Positions 24,142-35,798 of a stretch of DNA of 64,000 nt are shown piece by piece. Source of the DNA: Rhinopithecus roxellana (taxonomy: Eukaryota; Chordata; Mammalia; Primates; Cercopithecidae); NCBI RefSeq assembly GCF_007565055.1, contig NC_044558.1, positions 124,484,235-124,548,234 of the forward strand, given 5' to 3'. The position numbers and the translations under genes are program-made. Under the pieces are notes generated by a model, which saw nothing but the letters and a program-made list of their open reading frames with translations, searched no databases and was not told the origin of the DNA. Position 1 is the stretch's first letter. The number at the start of each line of letters is the position of its first letter.

Positions 24142-25535
24142 TTTTTGCAGGAAGCTGTAAAGTAATAGGCTCTTTAACACAGGCTCTTGAACTAGAAGTT
24201 TTGGTACCTTACCTACCTCTTACCATAAAATGCAGCACAGAATTTTCATTTTAAATAGGTCCTAAACCTTCACTTTGAGAAGTTTTTGCAAAATGTCATT
24301 ACTCCACTCGAGATAACTGGGGATACCCTGGGGTGCCCACAAAACTAGGCTTGACATTTGCTCATGTAGGACATTTCTTTTCTAGGTTTTAGGGTTATTT
24401 TATTGTATTTTTATGGAGAAAGAGCTAGATTTGGGCAGTTATTTTCCGTAGGGGTGCCACTGGAAATTTTGTTGGAACAATCCATCATTTTGCTAGACAG
24501 CTTAAAATGTACCCACTCATTTTCAAATGCTCCTAATGGATTGAATTTCTTGAGGCTGGAAACTACTCAGCTAGTTTTTCTGATTATAGGGTAATTTTGA
24601 CAATGAAACGGGGATTGATGGTTTGGATATGTTTGACTGAACTACATTTTAAACAGTTGGTGAGGATTCTGGTGTTGCTTCAAATTCTCTGTTCAACTTT
24701 TGTGGTTTAAAAATGCCTTAAGGGTAAAGAACTGTAAAAGTCATAACAAAATTTTAACATATTAAAGTTATTGCTATTACAACTTTATTTCTTTCTCACA
24801 ATATTAGTGTACAGTAGGGGGTTGCAAACCTGAGTCTAGGTACTGGTTTCACAGGAGATATATTCATTTAATTGATAGAAATAAATACTTTAATAATATT
24901 CAAATCCAGAGAGTATGTCAGGAGAAATTCACATAATAGTTTAGAGCACTTGAATGATTCTTAGAAAATGTTGAGGAACATTAGAGGTGGCCCCAAGATG
25001 TCTGATATTAAATAAAATAGATACACATTTTTAAAATTATGATTTTTTTTCTTTATAAGCCTATTTTGGCTTACAATTTTTTTTTAAATTTATTCAATGT
25101 ACCTGTTTGAGTACTTACATATTATGGGCTTTCTTGTCATCTGGAGTTTTCCATTTTATTTTTCCCTCAGTGAAAATGAGTCACTCACTGTGTTTTCCTT
25201 GTCTTTTATCTCCTTCATCTGTGCCTGTAGACTGTGAGAGCCTGAGTTGACTTTTCTTTCTCTCCTATGAGGACATCACAGTCAATACATTTAATGTGAA
25301 CATTTGATGCATTAATAATTCAAATATGGAATCTAAGGAATGAGATGGTTGAAAGAGAAATAACTAGTGTAACTGAAGTGTATGGGATGTAAATGGAGCT
25401 GCAGGAGCTATTGTCTAGTTAAGGAAGACAGCAGCCCATGCTGAAAGTTTTGTTTTTCTGATTGGAATGGAAGCTTTGCAAGGACAGAGACTGTGTCCTG
25501 TAGAATACAAAAAGAGGAAAGTGAAGCTACTGTTT
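24142..25535. other. Unique sequence
   Basis: No repeat recognised. The 63-codon frame at 24403-24594 has no support. Confidence 0.5.
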
Positions 25536-25549
25536 GATAAATACTCTTT

Positions 25550-25849
25550 TATTATTATTATTATTTTTGAGATGGAGTCTTGCTCTGTCGCCCAGGTTGG
25601 AGTGCAGTGGGGCGATCTCGGCTCACTGCAACCTCTGCCTGCTGGGTTCAAGCAATTCTCCTGCCTCAGTCTCCTGAGTAGCTGGGACTACAGGCGTGTG
25701 CCACCATGCCCAGCTAATTTTTTGTATTCTTAGTAGTAACGGGATTTCACCATATAGGCCAGGCTGGTCTCGAACTCCTGACCTCGTGATCCTTCTGCTT
25801 TGGCCTCCCAAAGTGCTGGGATTACACGTGTGAGCCACTGCACCTGGCC
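25550..25849 (-). mobile_element. AluS, antisense, with 14-base target-site duplication
   Basis: An (ATT)n-rich tail at 25551-25567 precedes an inverted full-length Alu with AluS-type CACTGCAACCTCTGCC. It ends at GCACCTGGCC. The 14-base direct repeat GATAAATACTCTTT (25536-25549) recurs as GATAAATTCTCTTT (25850-25863), which fixes both ends. Confidence 0.97.
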
Positions 25850-25863
25850 GATAAATTCTCTTT

Positions 25864-26984
25864 GATTTGATAATTAGTAGATTTGCTACGAAGATAAAAG
25901 TAGCTTGAAAAAGTAATTAAAAAGTAAAGAACCATCAAAAATTTAAAAATAATTATAAAATAGAAACTAGCATAAGTGTTTTGCATTTATCTTGACTGGC
26001 TTTTTAAACAATATATAGACCAAAAAAGAAAGTAGAGCTTCCAACTGGGTTGGAACAAATTTGATTTACATTTCTCCTTTAGCGAAGTACAAAATATATA
26101 AACTAATATGGGTAGGTTTTCTTGGATTTAAGCCCTCTTTTACTACATTATGTGTAATGTTTTTGCACCTGTTTTTAACTGCAATTTTAGCAACAAGGGG
26201 TCTAGGGAAGCACTGCTTCATACTTGGCTTACAGCCAAGCCAATAAACAAAAATGTCATTAATCACTGTCACTTGTCAATTCTCCATTTAAGAAATTGTC
26301 TTTTTTTTTTTCATTGTTGCTACTGAAAACAAAGGAGATTGACAAATTTTGTTCTGGAGAACTGAGGCTAAGTTTTCAAAAGAAAAAAAAAATGTTGAGG
26401 AAAAATGTGGTATTTAGAGGTAGATTACAGCTGCAACTGAGAGTATATCTATGAGTGTAAAACCACGCAGTAATGCATGGCCAGTCATCTAAGTGATTGT
26501 GCTGAATGGAATTCACATTTAAACACAGTGATATTCTGAAGGCCATTTTTTTTCTAGATGGTGGTTGAAAGGTCAGATGTGGTGTAGGACAGCCCTGTGT
26601 GTGTCCTCCCTGCCCGTTCCACACACACACTCAATGCAAATGGAACACAGGCCAAGAGCAGAATGTTCATAAGATCTTCACAGTCCCTACCACAGAGGTT
26701 AGAGCAACAGGCCCTGCTTTCCCCTAAACAGACTAGACAAATTAGCATATGGAAATCTCTTAATTTTATCTAGAAAACAAAGCAAAGATCAAGCAAGAAA
26801 CATTGTCTCCACATTGTCATCTTGTTAATCTGACAGAAGCTGGGTGACTTTAGAAGATAATTAAAAATATTTGTCTATCCCACATATCCTTGTGTAGGAT
26901 TCAAATAACCTCAAAATTGTTCTGAGCTGTGGTCCAGTAGTGATGAAAGTTAATGAAAATTGGAATGGAAATAAGCATACTGTG
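25864..26984. other. Unique sequence
   Basis: No recognised repeat or gene. GC is slightly raised around 26560-26720. Confidence 0.5.
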
Positions 26985-27130
26985 TGCAGGCAGTATAATG
27001 AAGTGGCTGAGACCGTGGACACTAAAATCAAATCTGTTAGAGTTTGAATCTTGCTCTTCCACATGAGAGCTCTGTCACCTTGGACAAGTTATTAAATCTC
27101 TGTGTCTTATCTATTACATAATCTCTACCT
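26985..27130 (+). mobile_element. MIR SINE, sense
   Basis: Reads GCAGTATAATGAAGTGGCTG, a diverged 'last/first person' MIR core: AGAGTTTGAATCTTGCTCTT, GAGCTCTGTCACCTTGGACA, AGTTATTAAATCTCTGTGTC. Ancient tRNA-derived SINE, truncated by the CA repeat that follows. Confidence 0.85.
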
Positions 27131-27135
27131 TGCAA

Positions 27136-27258
27136 CACACACACACACACACACCTCATATAGTACAATGTCTGGTCAATAGCTAATATTCTAATAAAGG
27201 TACATACATAAATACTATACACACACATACACACACACAAACACATACACACACAGAA
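27136..27258. repeat. Two (CA)n tracts
   Basis: (CA)n at 27136-27153 and a second imperfect CA/TA tract at about 27215-27258, separated by about 60 bases of ordinary sequence. They lie between two MIR copies. The 71-codon minus frame at 27037-27252 (Cys/Val-rich) is a repeat artefact. Confidence 0.95.
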
Positions 27259-27274
27259 TCTCTTTAAGTATAGG

Positions 27275-27450
27275 GACCAGAAGATTGGGGTTCAAAATTT
27301 TATTCTTCACTTTATTAGCCTCTAGTCGTATCAGTTTTTGCAACTGTAAAATGATGATGCTGATACAACACAATTTAGGAATTTTTATAATAATTAAGTA
27401 AATAATTTATGTGACAGAAATCAGCATAGTATCTGGCACACAGATTTTGC
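27275..27450 (+). mobile_element. MIR SINE, sense, second copy
   Basis: GGGACCAGAAGATTGGGGTT, CAACTGTAAAATGATGATGC, AATTAAGTAAATAATTTATG and CAGCATAGTATCTGGCACAC follow MIR from its middle to its 3' end. It may be the continuation of a separate insertion in the same orientation as the preceding MIR. Confidence 0.75.
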
Positions 27451-29599
27451 TTGGTCAGTGTTGGTTGAATTTGAATTTGACTGAGAACATAAAAGCATCT
27501 TTACTACACGCACAGAAAGCTGCTGAGCACGGTGGGGTACAAAGCTAATATGTTGAAAATAACTTGACCAGGGATAACTTTGTCCCAGTAATTCGTAATA
27601 GAATTTCAGTGGTTGAATACTGTAAACACTCAGTTCATCATACTTGACATTCTTACTTATCAGTTTGGAATCTGAAAATACTGGTGAGGGCATGACAATG
27701 CAGGAGCCAAAGGCTGAAAAGTCTCTAAAAGATCAAGTTCAACTATTTCATTTAGTATGAGCAAAATACAGTCTTAACATAACTTTTCCAGGATGATACA
27801 GTTTTTGTACTTCCCGGAGTACTGGGAACCGCACTCATCATGTATCTGGAACCTTTTTTATGGCATGCAATGAGTGACAGTCATGTAGACAGCATTTTGA
27901 TAGCCAGATGAGCTAATTAAGCACAGATGGAAGAGAAGACCCATGAAGCTTTGGCAGGGATTGGTTCACTGAAACTAGATTTTTTATTTTTTAGTAACTA
28001 CTGATTAACGGAACTATAAAATTCTATATTCTAAACTGAGATCACAGTATAAATCCATAGAAAGAGAAGACAATTGTACAAAATGTAATTGTAACATTCA
28101 AAAGTATTTTGAAAATACAATTTTACAAACTAAATTTTGTATTTTACACCCATGCTTCCTAAGACAATGCTATGTGTTCATAGTCCTCTGTAAAGCACCT
28201 TTATAAAATGAGGTATTTGGAATCTAGTTCATTTATCTTTCAAGACAAGAAGGTAGAATTGCTAGTGGGATTTGGATTTGGATTTCTTTCTAGGAAAATT
28301 ATGTACTTTAATTGTGATCATTAAGCCACCTCTAATAGCTCTTGGCTCTACTATTGCAGCATCTTTTTTTCTTCTATTTTAGCATTTAACTTATCAGCTA
28401 AGCTGTGCTGCTACTAGAGGTGGGGAGAATGAACACATTACTGATGTAACAAGAATAGTTTCTTTAAATATTAAACTCCTTTTTTAATGAAGTGTGTACA
28501 CATGACAATTTATGCCCAAGAAACTGCAATCTACTATATTTTCATAGTATTTATCTTAGGGATGTTTTCTTTGAGCTCATTTTAATCTCTTTCCAGTATT
28601 TCTATTTTGGTGTCAGGATATTGATGTCCATTAACTAGTGAGGTGCATCAGCCATATAAATATGATAGAGATATTCCCAAAGGCAGAACCCTGATTTTTT
28701 TTTTCAGATGTAAAGATGACAATCAGTTCTTGGGAATAACCAGCTATTAACTACCTGCTGAGTTTATTTGCACATGTCCTTCTCTGTTATATTCAGGCAT
28801 CTAAAAATTAATTTGTTGCTAGATTACTTTTGTACATATGATTATATTGAATAATGTGAAATTTTGACAAAAAAGAGGGCTCTTCTAAAGCATTATTTTA
28901 GATCACTCAGTCTCTAATCTTTTCTAGGGTTCTTTTGCATGTAAAGTGTCTTTTTATTAAGTTATGGAAATTGGAACCCATCTCTCGGTTTCCAAAAACA
29001 ATTATTATTTTTGTCTGTGTACCAGAGGTGTTTATGCTTTCTCCTTTTTCTATTATAATGCCTTTTCTTATTATATTATTGAATGTTCTGCTCTCTGCCT
29101 GAGAATATCTGTTTTTCAGATCTTGCTTTTATTTTTGTATTCTTTCATTTTCTCAGGTGCTTATGCTTTAATGAGGCTCCTCTTATTTGTGCTGCCTCAG
29201 TTAAAAGACTTTTGCTGTTTACCTCTTTGAGAATGACTCCTTTACTAAAGGTAATATATGGTACATTAACATATGTATTTTGACCTCATCATGAATATCT
29301 TTATCTTTCAACTTTTCAAATATATACATCATTTACAATTTCATATTATAAAACATCTTTTAGAAAGTGCTCAATGTTGGCAAATGCATTGAATGGCAAT
29401 TGAGAATTTTTTCCATCTACACAATCCTGTATTTGGCTAGGCTAAGAGGCAAGATCTTTTGTGTTTGACATTTCAGACTATGAAAGCCATTTTTTCTTTT
29501 CTTTTTGGTGTGATAATAATAGTGCCTTTGGTAGACTTAAAGGATTAATATGACTGAAATATCTGCCCTTTGATTTTGTTATTTCTTGCCATTACCTTT
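27451..29599. other. Unique AT-rich sequence
   Basis: No recognised repeat. There is a short GGATTTGGATTTGGATTT tandem near 28268-28285. The frame at 28964-29230 (88 codons, hydrophobic) is not supported as a gene. Confidence 0.5.
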
Positions 29600-30445
29600 A
29601 AATAGGCACTCACCCCTTCACTACTTAACTATTGAAACAAATTTCTCAATAATTATTCTGCTTTTTGTCTATTTCAGACTCAGATCATTCCATATACTGC
29701 TATTACGTTAATTATCTTAAAATACTCTTTTGAACAAGCTATTCTTCTGGTCGAGTTTTCATTGACTCCATATTGCTTGAGGGAAAAGTATTTAAAATAC
29801 TTAGCTTGGCATTCAGAAGCCAGCAAAATTAAGCTTTAACTTACTTTTCCAATATTTCTCTTTTCCCCTCCCCAAATGATATATGTGTCCACCTTCTGGA
29901 TGTAGCATTCTGAAAAGCACTGGATCTAGAGAATATATTGCTTCAAAACCTGCATTAACTTGGGCAAGTTATTGCTCTTTCTATGTCTTAGTCTCCTGAG
30001 AGTGAAACTGGAGATAAGAAGAGTATCTATTTCATAGGATTGTTGAGTGTTAAATGTATTAATGTATGCGACGTTTCTAGAACAGAAAAGGCACAAGATA
30101 GATGGTCAATATAAGTTAGCTTAACAAAAATTTTACTATTTGATTTCTTCCCTGAATTATATGCTTCTCATATCCAATTATTATATTTCTACCCACATCT
30201 ACCCATATCTTACCCAAATGAAAACAACGCAGTTGCATAAGATAGTAATGTTTTTCTACTATAACTTACAGCAGTTATATATTTGTGTTAGTGTTTTGAT
30301 TTTTAATACCATACTCTCTTTAATTTCTAGTACAATATTCAGATATGTATGTTTTGCTTCTGCAATCCTCCCTTATTATCCCAGCATCTACTGGTGTGCT
30401 TTGAACAAAATAGATGCTCAACAAATGCCTGCTTTGGATGATAAC
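29600..30445 (+). mobile_element. L2 LINE fragment, sense, split by MIR
   Basis: Bases 29640-29890 fit the L2 3' ORF region (GAGTTTTCATTGACTCCATA, AAATACTTAGCTTGGCATTC). Bases 30395-30445 give the L2 3' terminus (AAAATAGATGCTCAACAAAT). A MIR lies between. Assignment of the central 30120-30390 part is inferred from continuity only. Confidence 0.55.
29905..30118 (+). mobile_element. MIR SINE, sense
   Basis: Recognisable by AAAGCACTGGATCTAGAGAA, CTTGGGCAAGTTATTGCTCT, AGTCTCCTGAGAGTGAAACT, GAGTATCTATTTCATAGGAT and TGTTGAGTGTTAAATG. Near full length and in the same orientation as the flanking L2. Confidence 0.85.
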
Positions 30446-30999
30446 CATTACAAAACTAGTCAAGAGCACCTATGGTAGAGTTATTATGTAACAAAATGTA
30501 ATTTGGTCCTATTACTTTCATTATTTCCACTATCTTTCTTTATGGAGTTAAGTATCTTCAGGTTAAAGAACAATTGGTAAAACATGATTCTACCTTTGTT
30601 TTAAAAGTATATGTATGCATCTGCATACTTTTAGGTAAAGTCAGGAAAGATATATAATAATAATCAGAAAATAATAATTAGCCCTGAGTAGAGTAAAGTG
30701 GAAAAGCCAAGGAGTTCAATAGGTCAAAATGTTCACTTCTTATTTTGTAAAATTTGGGTAAAAGAGAGGTAGAATTATGTTTTAATTAAACTTTAATATT
30801 CTATATATTTTTAAAAGAAGTAAAAAAAAGTTTATAAATGTATATTTAGGTGTTTATAAAAATAATAGCTCTATTATAAAACCACAGTATTAAAAGCAAC
30901 ACTTAGGAATTCTTGTTTCAGTTCCAAAATCTAAAGAGCGTGAAGCTTGGAAGCCATCATTCTTACATTCACAATAAAAAAAAAAAGGTTGAATAAGCT
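30446..30999. other. Unique AT-rich sequence
   Basis: Nothing recognised up to the LTR target-site duplication. Confidence 0.5.
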
Positions 31000-31005
31000 G
31001 ATAAC

Positions 31006-32090
31006 TGTCGTGGGAAGTCAGGGAACCCGAACGGAGGGACTGGCTGAAACCATGGCAGAAGAACATAAATTGTGAAGATTTCATGGACATTTGTTAGCTC
31101 CCCAAATTAATGCTTTTGCAATTTCTTACACCTGTCTTTACTGTAATCTCTGAACATAAATTGTGAAGACTTCATGAACCCTTATCACTTCCCCTATCAA
31201 TATTCTTATAATTTCGTATGCCTGTCTTTACTTTAATCTCTTAATCCCGTCATCTTGGTAGGCTAAGGATATATGTCACCTCAGGACACTGTGATGATTG
31301 TGTTAACTGTGCAAATTGTTTGTAAAGCATGTGTGTTTGAGCAATATGAAATCTGGGCACCTTGAAAAGAACAGGTTAACAGTGATTTTCAAGGAACAAG
31401 GGAGATAACCATAAAGTCTGAGTGCCTGTGGGGCTGGGCAGAACAGAGTCATATTTCTCTTCTTTCAGAAAGCAAATAGGAGAAATATCGCTGAATTATT
31501 TTCTCAGCTAGGAATAACCCTGGGAAACGAATGCATTCTGGGGTTGGGGGGTCTCTAAAATGTCCGCTCTGGAAGTGTCTGTCTTATGCAGTTGTAGATA
31601 AGGGATGAAATACACCCTGGTCTCCTGCAGTGCCCCCAGACTTGCTAGGATTAGGAAATTCTAGCCTGGCGAATTCTAGTCAGACTGGTTGTCTGCTCTC
31701 AAACCCTGTTTCCTGTTAAGATGTTTATCAACAACAATGTGTGCCCAGCAGGACATGGTACCTCATTAGTAATTCTAATTTCACTCTGGCCTTGTGATCT
31801 TGCTCTGCCCCCATTTGCCTTGTGATATTTATTGCCTTTGAAGCATGTGATCTCTGTGATCTACACCCTATACATACACTCCCTCCCCTTTGAAAATCGC
31901 TAATAAAAACTTGCTGGTTTTGTGTCTCGGGGGCATCATGGAACCTGCCAACATGTGATGTAACCCCTGCAGACTCAGCTGTAAAATTTCTTTATTTTAT
32001 ACTCTTTCTCTTTATTTCTCAGACTGGCTGACAATTAGGGAAAGTAGAAAAGAACCTACATTGAAATACTGGGGGCTGGCTCCCCTGTTA
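31006..32090 (+). mobile_element. MER11-type (HERV-K family) solo LTR with perfect 6-base target duplication
   Basis: A 1085-base element beginning TGTCGTGGGAAGTCAGGGAA and bounded by GATAAC at 31000-31005 and again at 32091-32096, the 6-base duplication usual for HERV-K LTRs. A 91-base period tandem repeat is visible inside (GAACATAAATTGTGAAGA starting at 31061 and 31152). Length and wording fit MER11, the LTR of the HML-8 group, though I cannot exclude a related HERV-K LTR. No gag/pol/env lies beside it, so it is solo. Confidence 0.88.
31866..31907 (+). promoter_or_regulatory. LTR TATA-like and poly(A) signal region
   Basis: CCCTATACATACACTCCC near 31867-31884 is a weak TATA-like context. 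AATAAA at 31902-31907, followed by a T-rich stretch, is the LTR polyadenylation signal. Position near the 3' third of the LTR fits the R region. Activity is inferred, not shown. Confidence 0.45.
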
Positions 32091-32099
32091 GATAACCAT

Positions 32100-33418
32100 T
32101 GACTTTTCTTAGATCCTTCAGAGAACTGAGGTCACAGGAGAAGTCACCATCCTAAAAACTAGAGAGATAGACAAATGTTTAGAATCACAGCCAAAATTAG
32201 CTTACTAGGAGCAGAAGTAATTGGATTCAGTAAGTGGTAAGAAAATACCTAAATGTCCCTATTACCAGATGCATCAGTCATCAACAGCTTTCAATAAAAA
32301 GTTATAAAGCACACTATGAGTCCAAAAAGACAAAGCAGATTTGTATATGACACCAGTTTTGGAATCATTCAATAGAAAATTTAAAATAACTATGATGAAT
32401 ATGTTTAGGCTCTAATGTAAAAAGTAGATAGCATGTAAGAAAAATTGATAATGTATGCAGAAAGGTAAAATATCTAAAAACAGATCAAAAGTAAATGCTA
32501 GAAAAAAATGTAAGAGAATGGAGAGTGTCTTCAATGGGCTCCTTAGTAGACTGGACATGGCCAAGGAAAGAATCACTGAACTTAAAGATACATCAACAGA
32601 AACTTTCCAGACTGAATGCAAGAGAAAAAATAATGAATAAAATGGAATAAAATATTCAAGAATGGTGACACAATTACAAAAGATGTAACATATATGTAGT
32701 GGGAATACTAAAAAGGAAAAAACACAAAGGAGTAGACGAAATATTTAAAGTCATAATTGGTGAGAATTTTCTAAAATTAATGAGAGACACCAAATAATAG
32801 ATCCCAGAAGCAAACATTAAACAGGATACATACTAAAAAAATCTGTACCTAGGGATATTGTGTTTAAACTGCAGAAAACCAAAGAAGACAAATAACTTAA
32901 ATAAAAAGCAACCAGAAACAAAAACTTACCAATAGAGGAACCAGAATAAGACTGTCATGAATCTTCTCTTCAGGAACCATATAGTAAAAAAGACAATACA
33001 TTAAATATTTAAGTGTTAAAAGAAAAAAAAAATGCCAAGCTAGAATTTTGTACACAGTGAAATGATCTTTCAAAAGTAAAGACACACCTATTAGGATAGC
33101 TGCTATCAAAAACAAAACAAGCAAAACCACAAGATAACAAGTGTTGGTAAAAATATGGAGAAACTAAAACCCTTGAACACTGTTTGTGGAGTTGTAAAGT
33201 TATACAACTCGTATAGAAAACAGTATTGATCTTCCTCAAAAAATTGAAAATAGAACTACTATATGATCTAGTAATCTCAATTCTAGGTATATATCCAAAA
33301 GAATTAAAAGAAGGAGCTTGGAGAGGTATTTGCACATCCATGTTTATAAAAGCATTATTCACAATAAAGATGGAAGCAACTTCAATGTCCATCAAGGGGT
33401 AAATGAATAAAAAATGTT
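32100..33418 (+). mobile_element. Old L1M/HAL1-like element, sense: ORF1 remnant joined to the ORF2 end
   Basis: Bases 32150-33075 follow old L1 ORF1 (GAATTTTCTAAAATTAATGA; ACTGCAGAAAACCAAAGAAG; GCCAAGCTAGAATTTTGTAC). At about 33080 the text jumps directly to the extreme 3' end of ORF2 (ACAAGTGTTGGTAAAAATAT, TAGGTATATATCCAAAAGAA). About 3 kb of ORF2 is absent. This is either a HAL1 ('half L1', ORF1-only) element or a deleted L1M. A 54-base continuation (AATGTTATTCAGCCTTAAAA) lies at 34540-34593 after a younger insertion. Confidence 0.7.
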
Positions 33419-33424
33419 TACATT

Positions 33425-34160
33425 GATTTTGTGTCTAGAAAGTTTACTGAAGTTGTTTATCAGTACTTGGAGCTTCTGGGTAGACTATGGGGATTTCTAG
33501 GTATAGAATCATGTCGTCTGTAAAGAGAGACAGTTTGACTTCCTCTTTTCCTGTTTGGATGCTTGCTATTTCCTTCTCTTGCCTGATTGATCGTACTAGG
33601 ACTTCCAGTACTATGTTGAATAGGAGTAGTGAGAGTGGACATACTTGTCTTGGTCCAGTTCTCAAGGTGAATGATTCTAGTTTTCGTCCACTCAGTATGA
33701 TATTGGCTGTGGGTTTGTTATAAATGGCTCTTATTATTTTGAGGTATGTTCCTTCAATGCTTAGTTTGTTGAGGGTTTTTAATATGAAGAATGTTGGATT
33801 TTATTGAAGGCCTTTTCTGAATTCATTGAGATGATCATGTGTTTTTTGTCTTTAGTTCTGTTAATGAGATGAATCGTATTTATTGACATGCATATCTTAA
33901 GCAAATCTTGCATCCCAAGGGTAAAGTCTACTTGATTATGGTGTATTAGCTCTTTGATGTGCTTTTGAGTTTGGCTTGCTAGTATTTTGTTGAGTATTTT
34001 TGCATCTAGGTTCATCAGGGATATGAAGTTTTCTTTTTTGGTATTGTCTTTGCTAGATTTTGGTATCAGAAAGATACTGACCTCATAAAATTAGCTAGGG
34101 ATGAGTCTTTCCTCTTTGATGTTTTGGAAAAATTTCAATAGGATTGTTACCAGCTCTTTT
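33425..34160 (-). mobile_element. Inverted 5' half of a twin-primed L1 (ORF2 RT region)
   Basis: The reverse complement of the L1 ORF2 reverse-transcriptase core. The minus-strand frame at 33444-33665 reads the RT active-site neighbourhood as LFTDDM (usually F-A-D-D, so alanine is replaced by threonine). Another frame, at 33779-34015, reads the upstream conserved block. It directly abuts the sense 3' end of an L1 of similar age at about 34161, the arrangement produced when an L1 is inserted with its 5' part inverted. Confidence 0.88.
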
Positions 34161-34515
34161 TTTTTGTTATGAAATCACGTCCTTTGCAGCAACATGGAAG
34201 CAGTTGGAGGCCATTTTCCTGAGTGAATTAAAGCAGGATCAGAGAACCAAACACTGAATGTTCTGACTTACAAGTGAGAACTAGATATTGAGTACACATG
34301 GACACAAACATAGGAGCAATAGAAACTGGGGCCTACTTGAGGCAAGAGGTTAGGAGGAGGGTAAAGGATTGAAAAACAGTCTATCAGATATTATGTTTAC
34401 TACCTTGCTGATGAAATCATTTGTACACCAAACACCAAAAACACACAACTTACCATATAACAAACCTGGACACATACTCCCATGAACCTAAAAGTTGAGA
34501 TTACAAAAATAAAGT
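34161..34515 (+). mobile_element. Sense 3' end of the same twin-primed L1 (L1PB/L1MA type)
   Basis: Starts TTTGTTATGAAATCACGTCC in the last part of ORF2 and runs through the 3' UTR (GGGGCCTACTTGAGGCAAGA, ACCATATAACAAACCTGGAC, ATGAACCTAAAAGTTGAGAT) to an A-rich end near 34505-34515. With the inverted half at 33425-34160 it makes one insertion of about 1.1 kb within the older L1M. Confidence 0.9.
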
Positions 34516-34606
34516 ATGTGTACACACTTTATTTTTTAAATTTCATATATAACACAGACATACACAATGGAATGTTATTCAGCCTTAAAAGTAAAGGCAG
34601 AGGTTC

Positions 34607-34616
34607 CAAGATGGCC
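34607..34616 (+). promoter_or_regulatory. YY1-type site at the L1PA promoter start
   Basis: CAAGATGGCC is the YY1 core placed about 13 bases into the L1 5' UTR, where YY1 is known to set the transcription start. The base after it is A instead of the usual G. The rest of the GC-rich 5' UTR (to 35609) is present, so sense and antisense promoter activity is possible but unproven. Confidence 0.75.
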
Positions 34617-35609
34617 AAATAGGAACAGCTCCAGTCTACAGCTACCAGCGTGAGCAATGCAGAAGACAAGTGATTTCTGCATTTCCAACTGAGGTACCAG
34701 GTTCATCTCACTGGGGCTTGTCGGACAGTGGGTGCAGCCCAGGGAGCCTGAGTCAAAGCAGGGAGGGGCATCGCCTCACCCGGGAAGCGCAAAGGGTCGG
34801 GGAATTTCCTTTCCTAGCCAAGGGAAGCCATGACAGATGGTACCTGGAAAATCGGGACACTCCCACCCTAATACTGCACTTTTCCAATGGTCTTAGCAAA
34901 CGGCACACCAGGAGATTATATACTGTACCTGGCTCGGAGGTTCCCACGCCCACAGAGCCTCGCTCACTGCTAGCACAGCAGTCTGAGATCGAACTGCAAG
35001 GTGGCAGCGAGGCTGTGGGAGGGGTGTCTGCAGTTGCTGAAGCTTGAGTAGGTAAACAAAGCAGCCAGGAAGCTCGAACTGGGTGAAGCCCACTGCAGCT
35101 CAAGGAGGCCTGCCTGCCTCTGTAGACTTCACGTCTGGGGGCAGGGCATAACTGGACAAAAGGCAGCAGAAACTTCTGCAGACTTAAACGTCCCTTTCTG
35201 ACAGTTTTGAAGAGAGTAGTGGTTCCCTCAGCATGGAGTTTGAGATCTGAGAATGGACAGACTGCCTCCTCAAGTGGGTCCCTGACCCCCAAGTAGCCTA
35301 ACTGGGAGACACCTCCCAGTAGGGGCTGACTGACACCTCATATGGCTGTGTGCCCCTCTGAGATGAAGCTTCCAGAGGAAGGATCAGGCAGCAACATTTT
35401 CCGTTCTGCAATATTTGCTGTTCTGCAGCCTCCGCTGGTGATACCCAGGTAAATAGGGTCTGGAGTGGACCTCCAGCAAACTCCAACAGAACTGCAGCTG
35501 AGGGTCCTGACTGTTAGAAGGAAAACAAACAAACAGAAAGGACATTCACACCAAAATCCCATCTGTATGTCACCATCATCAAAGACCAAAGGTAAATAAT
35601 ACCACAAAG

Positions 35610-35798
35610 ATGGGGAGAAACCAGAGCAGAAAAGCTGAAAATTCTAAAATTCAAAGCACCTCTTCTCCTCCAAAGGAACACAGCTCCTCACCAGCAACAG
35701 AACAAAGCTGGATGGAGAATGACTTTGATGAGTTGAGAGAAGAAGGCTTCAGACAATCAGTAATTACAAACTTCTCCAAGCTAAAGGAGGATGTTTGA
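35610..35798 (+). pseudogene. L1 ORF1 N-terminal remnant, 62 codons
   Basis: The first part of the L1 RNA-binding protein ORF1p. It starts MGRNQSRKAENSK and contains the conserved SSPATEQSWMENDFDEL stretch, then stops at TGA (35796-35798) where an intact protein would run to about 338 residues. The coiled coil, RRM and C-terminal domains are missing. It is not functional as ORF1p. The start lies in the normal place, about 1.0 kb after the 5' end of the element. Confidence 0.9.

Noticed and set aside
27136..27258. Regularly spaced CA tracts considered as a possible array of repeats and spacers (CRISPR-like)
   Set aside because: Simple microsatellites in primate DNA; no conserved repeat-spacer pattern.
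30140..30478. 112-codon plus-strand frame
   Set aside because: It spans unassigned sequence and the L2 3' end; composition and context do not support a gene.
34753..35292. 179-codon minus-strand frame, and a 66-codon one at 34893-35093, in the L1PA 5' UTR, where primate L1 ORF0 is described
   Set aside because: By my reading both begin at non-ATG codons (TTG and GTG) with no internal Met, so I cannot support an intact ORF0. A GC-rich 5' UTR is open by chance.
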